Of a stretch of DNA of 11,611 nt, positions 6,665-11,611 are shown one piece after another. Below the pieces are notes generated by a model. It made no database searches. It worked only from the letters and a program-made list of their open reading frames with translations, and was not told the DNA's origin. The stretch is from Treponema_I sp045597345. GTDB lineage: Bacteria; Spirochaetota; Spirochaetia; Treponematales; Treponemataceae. A program made the position numbers and the translations under genes. Every line of letters begins with the position of its first letter. Position 1 is the first letter of the stretch. The stretch covers positions 1 to 11,611 of the forward strand of contig JAZLJW010000226.1 of the NCBI GenBank assembly GCA_045597345.1, read 5' to 3'.

Positions 6665-6889
6665 CACGCTCGGCCGGCCGCCTGCGCTCTTCGAACCTGT
6701 GCGCCTTGCATCTGCTCCCGCATCCAACCTCGCTGCTTGTTATGCCAGCGGGGTATCTGCGCCGTTGCGGCTACACTTCCCGTGGAGTTTTGCAGGGCAA
6801 AACTCCGTAAGGTGAGGCGCAGCCTCACCGACGTGCTCAACGGCCGGCAGGCCGCCTGCGCTCCTCGAGCCTGTGCGCCTCACCGACAG
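6665..6889. repeat. GC-rich dispersed repeat element, fullest copy
   Basis: This block between the convergent galactosidase and XRE genes is bounded by two direct repeats, 6676-6705 and 6850-6879, that match at 28 of 30 bases by eye (differences at T/C and A/G). The short string GCCTCACCGAC occurs at 6822-6832 and again at 6877-6887. The core carries two adjacent perfect hairpins. Related but degenerate sequence occurs at about 7590-7688, and a partial match lies at 8469-8489. The open frames through it are not protein-like on inspection, although the last residues of the XRE gene are encoded here. It looks like a non-coding, REP/MITE-like intergenic element; no transposase is linked. Confidence 0.7.
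6784..6829. repeat. Tandem hairpins inside the dispersed repeat
   Basis: First hairpin: GGAGTTTTGC (6784-6793), loop AGG, GCAAAACTCC (6797-6806), a perfect 10-bp stem. Second: GGTGAGGC (6811-6818), loop GCA, GCCTCACC (6822-6829), a perfect 8-bp stem. They are four bases apart. No T tract follows on either strand, yet the position between convergent genes would suit a bidirectional transcript end or a REP-type structure. Confidence 0.75.
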
Positions 6890-7532
6890 TTTCACAGAGA
6901 AACAGTACAACCCAGATAATAAGACCGTAGAGCAGGCTTAATCCTGCTGTGGCCAGATTCATTCTCAGATGCACCGCGTCCACTGCTGTGTTCAGAACCA
7001 GAATAATCTGACAGAGCGTAAGTGCCCCGCTGAAAGGGAGAACCAGTTTCCGTAGGAATGGAATTACCGCGGTCTTCCGGCTGACCAGAATACTGCAACC
7101 CGCAAGGAACACCGCAATAATTGCGAAGGTTGGCGCATCAAGAAAACGCATGATGCCTGCTTCGTTTCCTACAAAGAACAGCAGTACCGCAAAAATCACG
7201 CTTATTCCTATCATCGCTATCCCCGGTATAATCTGTCGTACTGACAGTTTTCGAACCTTCTGGTTTTCCATCAGCAGGGACATCATATTCTGTTCTGCTT
7301 TCTGCTCTGTTTCTCCAATCCCTATCTTTTCGCCGGCCAGCAGCTCATTCATGGTAATTCCCAGCAGTTCACAAAGATTTGGAATTACTGCAATATCCGG
7401 CATGCCGTTGCCGGTCTCCCACTTGGATACTGCTTTGTCGCTAACACCCAGTTTTTCTGCCAGATCCCGCTGGGTCATGGCCATCTCTTTCCGTGCAGCC
7501 TGAATAAATGCTCCGGTTCTTCTCTGATCCAT
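6837..7532 (-). CDS. XRE-family regulator with four-helix membrane domain
   Basis: The 231-residue protein has a Cro/C1-type helix-turn-helix at residues ~6-64 (MTQRDLAEKLGVSDKAVSKWE and PDIAVIPNLCELLGITMNELL), a polar linker to ~97, then four hydrophobic helices near 101-121, 134-150, 163-181 and 194-213. HTH_3 proteins with such membrane tails are common in anaerobic Firmicutes and relatives and are thought to sense envelope or small-molecule signals at the membrane; the target here is unknown. The start is the ATG at 7530-7532, with AGGAGG on the minus strand (+ strand 7537-7542) four bases away. A further ATG eight codons upstream lacks this. The last ~15 residues (GEAHRLEERRRPAGR) are encoded by the dispersed repeat, so the original C-terminus may have been replaced. 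Confidence 0.88.
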   Translation of the reverse strand: MDQRRTGAFIQAARKEMAMTQRDLAEKLGVSDKAVSKWETGNGMPDIAVIPNLCELLGITMNELLAGEKIGIGETEQKAEQNMMSLLMENQKVRKLSVRQIIPGIAMIGISVIFAVLLFFVGNEAGIMRFLDAPTFAIIAVFLAGCSILVSRKTAVIPFLRKLVLPFSGALTLCQIILVLNTAVDAVHLRMNLATAGLSLLYGLIIWVVLFLCETVGEAHRLEERRRPAGR

Positions 7533-7536
7533 ACGT

Positions 7537-7542
7537 CCTCCT
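7537..7542 (-). promoter_or_regulatory. Ribosome binding site that fixes the XRE gene start
   Basis: AGGAGG on the minus strand, four bases before the ATG at 7532. It decides in favour of this start rather than the in-frame ATG at 7556, and shows that this genome does use strong Shine-Dalgarno sites for some genes. Confidence 0.85.
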
Positions 7543-7589
7543 GTGGTGGTTTTCATGAAGTTACCTCAGATTGTAGGGTGGGCGCAGTC

Positions 7590-7688
7590 ACCCCGCAACC
7601 TTCGCTCCGTAGAATGGGCTCTACTTTTAGAAGAATGTGGAGAGTTCTGCCGGTAAAACTATGTAATGTCAGGCGTAGTCTCACCGTC
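7590..7688. repeat. Degenerate copy of the dispersed repeat
   Basis: Bases 7641-7688 align with 6784-6832 at about 37 of 49 positions by eye, with one gap, including remnants of both hairpins (GAGTTCTGC...AAAACT; AGGCGTAGTCTCACC). Many of the differences disrupt the stems. The part just before (about 7590-7625, CCCGCAACCTTCGCT) also resembles the core near 6718-6735 with a small deletion. It occupies most of the gap between the divergent XRE and esterase genes. Confidence 0.55.
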
Positions 7689-7703
7689 AGCCTCATTGTC
7701 GTG

Positions 7704-7709
7704 TATACT
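7704..7709 (+). promoter_or_regulatory. -10 element (TATACT) close to the esterase start
   Basis: TATACT, then GGCGACT, then ATG. Apart from one extra base the string is almost the same as that before the alpha-galactosidase gene (GTATACTGG...ACTATG). No clear -35 and no Shine-Dalgarno sequence; a leaderless transcript is predicted. Confidence 0.55.
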
Positions 7710-7716
7710 GGCGACT

Positions 7717-8460
7717 ATGCAGAAATTTCTTGATTCAATACGGCCCTTTGTGGCTAACCGCTATAAAATCGTTGATTTTGCCATTCGTGACGGTAAAAAA
7801 CATCCGGTGGCCATCATCTGCCCCGGTGGTGGATATTCCATGGTGTGCAGTTATGTAGAAGGCGTACCTTTTGCCCGCAGACTGAATGCCATGGGTATTT
7901 CAGCATTTGTGGTGTATTACCGGTGCCGGAGTCGTGCCCGTCTGCCAAACCCGCAGGATGACCTGGCACGCGCCGTTGCCGACATTGCAGCCCGTGCAGA
8001 TGAACTTAACCTTGATATGTCCAGTTATTCTGTGTGGGGAAGTTCAGCCGGCGGCCACCTGGTCAGCACATTCGGTACGGTGCATCTTGGGTATGCACAC
8101 TATAGTCTTCCAAAGCCAGGCGCACTGGTGCTGGTATATCCGGTCATTACCATGGAACCGTACACCCACGGTGGCACCCGGGATAACCTTTTGGGGCCGG
8201 CCCCTTCTCACGATGCCATTGTCCGTGCCAGCACCGAGCAACAGGTGACGGAATCCTACCCGCCAACATTCATCTGGTGCGGGTCGGCTGATTCAGTAGT
8301 TCCTCCGGATAACAGCCGGAATATGGCCTCTGCTCTGGAGCGGGCCGGTGTCCGCCATGAGTTTGTGGAGTACCCGGGTGTTGATCACGGTGTAGGGCTG
8401 GGAGAAGGTCTGGTGTGTGAGGAGTGGTTTAATCGGGCTGTTCATTTCTGGCTTTCGTGA
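7717..8460 (+). CDS. Alpha/beta-hydrolase, acetyl-esterase-like
   Basis: The 247-residue protein (MQKFLDSIRPFVANRYKIVD) has an oxyanion-hole motif PGGGY at residues 36-40 (HGGG-type), a nucleophile elbow GSSAGGHL with Ser110, Asp192 in CGSADSVVPP, and His224 in GVDHGVGLG: a full Ser-Asp-His triad in the right order. The block NAMGISAFVVYYRCR is typical of small Aes/BD-FAE-type carbohydrate esterases that remove acetyl groups from xylan or sugars, so deacetylation of plant-derived oligosaccharides is a reasonable guess, though another small ester is possible. No signal peptide is present, so it is probably cytoplasmic. The frame is open further up (to 7666), but that part lies in the repeat; the ATG at 7717, seven bases after TATACT, is preferred. 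Confidence 0.88.
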   Translation: MQKFLDSIRPFVANRYKIVDFAIRDGKKHPVAIICPGGGYSMVCSYVEGVPFARRLNAMGISAFVVYYRCRSRARLPNPQDDLARAVADIAARADELNLDMSSYSVWGSSAGGHLVSTFGTVHLGYAHYSLPKPGALVLVYPVITMEPYTHGGTRDNLLGPAPSHDAIVRASTEQQVTESYPPTFIWCGSADSVVPPDNSRNMASALERAGVRHEFVEYPGVDHGVGLGEGLVCEEWFNRAVHFWLS

Positions 8461-8489
8461 GGCCGGCTGCGGTGCATCTGCGGCGTTGC
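8461..8489. repeat. Partial match to the dispersed repeat
   Basis: Bases 8469-8489 match 6748-6768 at 18 of 21 positions (GCGGNGNATCTGCGNCGTTGC), just after the esterase stop. A nearby GGCCGGCTGCGG also resembles the repeat ends. The match is short and GC-rich, so it is only a probable relic. Confidence 0.4.
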
Positions 8490-8521
8490 TTCGGATCTCC
8501 GGTGGTCGGCATTTTTTGCGC

Positions 8522-8527
8522 TATACT
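8522..8527 (+). promoter_or_regulatory. -10 element (TATACT) close to the lipoprotein start
   Basis: TATACT, in the context TTTTGCGCTATACT, lies nine bases before the ATG at 8537. The same TTTGCGCTATA context precedes the Nudix gene. No -35 was recognised and no Shine-Dalgarno sequence is present. Confidence 0.55.
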
Positions 8528-8536
8528 ATCAGCATT

Positions 8537-9304
8537 ATGAAAGAACATCGCCTTTGTCGTATCTCATTCATCACATTTCTCTGTACCATCAGCCTTACCG
8601 CATTCTTAGGTACATCGTGCCGCTCCGTACCGCTGCAGGCTCAGCAGTCAGATAGCCGCATCTATCTGTACGGCGAATCTCACGGGAATCCCCGCATCAT
8701 GCAGCAGGAACTGGAACTGTGGCAGCAGTATTATCATGAACAGGGATTCCGCCATCTGTTTATTGAAGTAAGCTATTTTATGGCTCAGTATCTGAACCTG
8801 TGGATGCAGTCAGATTCTGATGACTATCTGTACTTTCTCTACGACTGCATTGACGGAACTCAATCCCACGTGCCGGCGTTCCTTGATTTTTACCGGTCCA
8901 TAAAGGCTACCTGCCCCCAAACCATCTTTCATGGTACTGATATCGGTCATCAGTACTGGTCGATTGGTGATGCCTATATCGAATATCTTGATGCTCTTGA
9001 CCTTCGAGATTCCGATGAATGGCAGGTTTTTGCCGAAAACTACACCCAGGGATGGCAGTTTTACAATGAAAGGGATCTGTACAACGTGGAAGAATACCGG
9101 GAATTGTGTATGGTTCAGAATTTCATCCGCGAATTTGATGCCCTTCCTGAAACGGAAAAAATCATGGGAATTTATGGCAGTCTGCATACTCAAAAGGACG
9201 GTCTTGCCTGGAATTCAGATTCTCTTCCCAACATGATTACCCAACTTCGTTCCTACTATGCAAACCGGTATGACTGGGATATTTACGCCCGCCGGCTGAG
9301 GTAA
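8537..9304 (+). CDS. Putative lipoprotein, TraB/Tiki/erythromycin-esterase-like fold
   Basis: The 255-residue product begins with a basic N-terminus and a hydrophobic stretch (ISFITFLCTISLTAFLG) followed by Cys28 in LGTSC, a relaxed lipobox of the kind spirochaetes use, so it is probably exported and lipid-anchored. The mature part has YGESHGN with Glu47 and His49, then LFIEVSY with Glu77, and near the C-terminus IYGSLHTQ with His217. A GxxH block, an internal Glu and a C-terminal GxxH block is the pattern of the TraB/GumN, ChaN and erythromycin-esterase superfamily, whose members are metal-dependent hydrolases or proteases or haem-binding proteins. Function is not predictable beyond this. 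The start at 8537 is chosen because it precedes the signal peptide and follows TATACT; an earlier in-frame start at 8417 would overlap the esterase and bury the signal. It is probably transcribed separately from the esterase. Confidence 0.75.
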   Translation: MKEHRLCRISFITFLCTISLTAFLGTSCRSVPLQAQQSDSRIYLYGESHGNPRIMQQELELWQQYYHEQGFRHLFIEVSYFMAQYLNLWMQSDSDDYLYFLYDCIDGTQSHVPAFLDFYRSIKATCPQTIFHGTDIGHQYWSIGDAYIEYLDALDLRDSDEWQVFAENYTQGWQFYNERDLYNVEEYRELCMVQNFIREFDALPETEKIMGIYGSLHTQKDGLAWNSDSLPNMITQLRSYYANRYDWDIYARRLR

Positions 9305-9336
9305 ATATGAATTCTGAGCAACAGATAGCTTAGTAT

Positions 9337-9348
9337 TACATCGATGTA
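9337..9348. promoter_or_regulatory. 12-bp perfect palindrome upstream of the chemoreceptor gene
   Basis: TACATCGATGTA is self-complementary over all 12 bases and lies 29 bases before the candidate -35. Such a palindrome could be a dimeric regulator's site. No homologous site was noticed elsewhere in the window. Confidence 0.35.
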
Positions 9349-9376
9349 TAAAATAAGGTAAATGTCACTTTTTTAT

Positions 9377-9406
9377 TTGCCTGCTGTAAGGAACTCAGTT
9401 TACAAT
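9377..9406 (+). promoter_or_regulatory. Candidate promoter of the chemoreceptor gene
   Basis: TTGCCT (9377-9382), 18-base spacer, TACAAT (9401-9406). This predicts a 5' leader of about 30 bases before the ATG at 9444. I saw no convincing sigma-28 (flagellar/chemotaxis) promoter. The rest of 9305-9443 contains only the palindrome and a weak AAATAA/TTATTT inverted pair. Confidence 0.45.
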
Positions 9407-9443
9407 AGCGTTGAGATTTTGCTCACATTACAGGCAGGTAGTT

Positions 9444-11510
9444 ATGTCAAAGAAAATTAAGATTGTTCTTCGTGTTCTTTTAGCCGCTGTACTGATTCCC
9501 GCTTCTGTAATTTTTCTTAATTACGGTGCAAAAAGGTCTTTTGATTCAAAATATGCCACAATGCTCAGTCAAATGGCAAAGGTAAAAGGTCTGGAGTTTG
9601 CTAACGGAATCAGTTCCCAAATTACTCTTGCTACCCAAATGGCAAAGACGGTTTCTATTGTTGAATACATGAGGGACCCTACTGATTCAGAGAAAGCAAG
9701 TCGTGCTCTTTCTGAGTTTTCTGCATATCAGAATACTTTTTTAGGAAAAAACATCTACTATGCTAATGCCATAGATATGAATTTTTATACTGACTGTAAG
9801 TTTTCTTACCATGTTGATGTTTCAAATCCGGATCATAGCTGGTGGCAGAAAACCATGTATGCAACCCCGATTTTCAACTTTACCGTCAGCTATAATCCTG
9901 AACTTGGCAGGACGAGTCTGGGAATCAATGTTCCGGTACGGTATTACAACACAGCTATCGGTATGTGCGGTTCCCAGGTTCCTCTTAATACATATACGGA
10001 CCGTACGTTTGCAGATATTAAGGGCAGCGGAATAGATTTGTACTTTTATAATGATTCTTTCGAAATTACCACTGCCCTGGATTCATCACTGGTAGAACGT
10101 CATGCTGCAATCCCTTCGGTTCTGACCGGTCTCGAAGCATCTCAGTTTCTGGTAGGTGGAGAAGAAACAATCTATTCCAATAGTAGTGGTATTTATGCCA
10201 TATACCCCCTTACAGATATTGGATGGAATCTGGTTGTGTTCAAATCCTATGGATTCATCGATTTTATATCAAATATTGCAATGCCGGTATTGATACTGCT
10301 TCTTCTTGCATTCAACATTGCTACTATTGTTGTTGTCCGCCGTGCCCTCCAACCACTGCGGGCTATGAATGGTGTAATTCAGGCAATGGCTTCTGGTGAT
10401 GCAGATTTGTCGCGGCGTATGGATTCTCCTAAAGCAGGAACAATGTCTCTTATTGTACGGATGGTTATGGGATTTAATCAGTTTATGTCTAATCTGCAGG
10501 AAATAGTTGAATCTGTAAAAGGTTCTGACAATGAATTGATTGCTTCAGGCAATGATTTGAATGAGGGAATTCAAAAGACTTCTAATGCGACTGCAAAAAT
10601 CGTTGCAAGTGTAGGGGAGTTTTCAAAAGCAATCGAAAATCAAACGACAAGTGTCAGTGAAGCAAGTGGAGCAGTAAATCAGATTTCTGCTAATATCGAG
10701 TCTCTCAGCCACATGATTTCTACTCAGGCTCAAAGTGTAGACTCTGCTTCAAGTGCTGTGGAAGAAATGGTTGGTAATATTCAGTCTGTTAATAAGTCGG
10801 TTGAAACTCTTGCAGAATCTTTTGACAAGCTGGAATCTGAATCTGCTGCAGGTATTTCAGTTCAGGAACAAGTTAATGCGAAAATTATTGAAATCGATAA
10901 ACAGTCAAAAATGTTGCAGGAAGCCAATAAAGTTATTTCATCAATAGCCAGTCAGACAAACCTGCTTGCTATGAATGCCGCCATTGAAGCAGCTCATGCA
11001 GGTGAAGCTGGTCGTGGTTTCAGTGTTGTTGCCGATGAAATCCGAAAACTATCAGAAACATCTGCCGGACAGTCAAAGACTATTGGATTTCAGCTTAAGC
11101 AGATACAGCGGTCGATTGGTTCAATCGTTGAGGACAGTGCTAAATCTAAGGCAACCTACGTCAATGTTACTGATAAAATCAATCAGACCAGTACTTTGGT
11201 TCAGCAGATTTCTGCTGCAATGGAAGAGCAGGAATCTGGTTCAAAACAGATTGTAGAAGCTCTTTCTGTTTTGAATGATGCGACTCATGAAGTTCGTACC
11301 TCAAGTGGAGAAATGGCTGCTGGCAGCAGAACTATTCTTGATCAGATGCGTAATCTGCAGGATGCAACTGTAGTGATGCGGGAGGGAATGAAAGAAATAA
11401 CGACTGATACTGATGAGATTCAGGAAAATCAATACCAGTTGAACAAATATAGTAAAGAGATGAACGACAGCATTGACAGTATCGGTGACCGGCTGTCGCA
11501 GTTCAAGTAA
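9444..11510 (+). CDS. Methyl-accepting chemotaxis protein (Cache-HAMP-MCP)
   Basis: The 688-residue transmembrane receptor senses an external ligand and controls CheA through CheW. Order: basic N-terminus and TM1 (~7-26); a periplasmic domain of ~245 residues with Cache-like features (SWWQKTMYATPIFNFTVSYN, GINVPVRYY, SGIYAIYPLTDIGWNLVVFK); TM2 (~278-300); HAMP (~301-355, RRALQPLRAMNGVIQAMASG); then a long coiled-coil signalling domain whose conserved tip includes MNAAIEAAHAGEAGRGFSVV at residues 510-529 and DEIRKLSETS. No C-terminal CheR-binding pentapeptide is seen; it ends DRLSQFK. ATG at 9444 is chosen because it gives a normal short cytoplasmic N-terminus; the AGGCAGG just upstream is a weak ribosome site, and a TTG at 9411 is the only longer start. 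No other chemotaxis gene is adjacent. Ligand unknown. Confidence 0.95.
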   Translation: MSKKIKIVLRVLLAAVLIPASVIFLNYGAKRSFDSKYATMLSQMAKVKGLEFANGISSQITLATQMAKTVSIVEYMRDPTDSEKASRALSEFSAYQNTFLGKNIYYANAIDMNFYTDCKFSYHVDVSNPDHSWWQKTMYATPIFNFTVSYNPELGRTSLGINVPVRYYNTAIGMCGSQVPLNTYTDRTFADIKGSGIDLYFYNDSFEITTALDSSLVERHAAIPSVLTGLEASQFLVGGEETIYSNSSGIYAIYPLTDIGWNLVVFKSYGFIDFISNIAMPVLILLLLAFNIATIVVVRRALQPLRAMNGVIQAMASGDADLSRRMDSPKAGTMSLIVRMVMGFNQFMSNLQEIVESVKGSDNELIASGNDLNEGIQKTSNATAKIVASVGEFSKAIENQTTSVSEASGAVNQISANIESLSHMISTQAQSVDSASSAVEEMVGNIQSVNKSVETLAESFDKLESESAAGISVQEQVNAKIIEIDKQSKMLQEANKVISSIASQTNLLAMNAAIEAAHAGEAGRGFSVVADEIRKLSETSAGQSKTIGFQLKQIQRSIGSIVEDSAKSKATYVNVTDKINQTSTLVQQISAAMEEQESGSKQIVEALSVLNDATHEVRTSSGEMAAGSRTILDQMRNLQDATVVMREGMKEITTDTDEIQENQYQLNKYSKEMNDSIDSIGDRLSQFK

Positions 11511-11517
11511 CATCCTA

Positions 11518-11546
11518 TTGCAACATATCGCTCTTTACAGTATAGT
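11518..11546 (+). promoter_or_regulatory. Promoter for a gene beyond the right edge
   Basis: TTGCAA (11518-11523), a 17-base spacer, TATAGT (11541-11546). It starts eight bases after the chemoreceptor stop. The DNA that follows holds repeated TTTTGCAAA-like strings, and GAGAGGT near 11602-11608 looks like a ribosome site for an ORF starting just outside the window. The -10 overlaps an imperfect palindrome (CAGT-AT-AGT / ACTACTG, 11539-11558) that might be an operator. Confidence 0.5.
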
Positions 11547-11611
11547 GCGTACTACTGAAAATTTTGCAAACATTGCATTTTTTTGCAAATAAACCATATT
11601 TGAGAGGTACA

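Noticed and set aside
6425..6815. Overlapping open frames on both strands through the repeat region
   Set aside because: They are Arg/Ala/Gly-rich by-products of GC-rich repeat DNA, have no ribosome sites, and partly overlap the galactosidase gene.
7666..7716. Upstream extension of the esterase
   Set aside because: The added residues are encoded by the degenerate repeat; the ATG at 7717 fits the promoter spacing and the family N-terminus.
8417..8536. Upstream extension of the lipoprotein gene
   Set aside because: It would overlap the esterase gene and place ~40 residues before an evident lipoprotein signal peptide.
1..11611. CRISPR array, tRNA, rRNA, riboswitch or phage structural genes
   Set aside because: No regularly spaced repeats, no tRNA-like cloverleaf or rRNA sequence was recognised, and intergenic gaps are too short or already explained; no phage genes seen.

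Overview
The window looks like a bacterial chromosome segment from a host-associated or gut-type anaerobe. A Treponema-like spirochaete is my best guess, but it is tentative. It rests on the mix of a Cache-type chemoreceptor, a lipoprotein with a loose lipobox, an intracellular GH36 alpha-galactosidase and a small-ORF island rich in toxin-antitoxin genes. There is no rRNA or tRNA gene or other phylogenetic marker. Base composition is uneven: about 1-1690 is AT-rich, about 3000-9300 is much more GC-rich, and the chemoreceptor gene is intermediate.

Region 1 (1-2400, all + strand) is an accessory island. It holds the 3' part of a mazF-type endoribonuclease toxin, a decayed IS3-family transposase fragment, an HD-domain phosphohydrolase with a clear terminator, two small unrecognised ORFs, and a complete ribbon-helix-helix/PIN (VapBC-type) pair. 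The pair is driven by a consensus promoter that sits directly on the vapB start codon.

Region 2 (2426-4302) holds a short unrecognised minus-strand protein, a divergent Nudix hydrolase, and a minus-strand EamA/DMT permease that converges on the Nudix gene.

Region 3 (4379-9304) holds a GH36 alpha-galactosidase, a minus-strand XRE-type regulator with a four-helix membrane tail, an alpha/beta-hydrolase esterase and a lipoprotein with TraB/Tiki/erythromycin-esterase-like motifs. A GC-rich, hairpin-bearing dispersed repeat fills the gap after the galactosidase and even encodes the C-terminus of the regulator. Degenerate or partial copies lie before and after the esterase.

Region 4 (9305-11611) holds a Cache-HAMP-MCP chemoreceptor and a promoter for a gene beyond the right edge.

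The most striking pattern is in gene starts. At least five, probably six, genes have a TANNNT -10 hexamer only 6-9 bases before the ATG and no Shine-Dalgarno sequence, which predicts leaderless or near-leaderless mRNAs. Other genes in the same window have strong AGGAGG-type sites, so two initiation styles seem to coexist. I did not find a clearly new multi-gene system. The repeat family, the leaderless-start pattern and the small ORFs abutting vapBC are the best leads.
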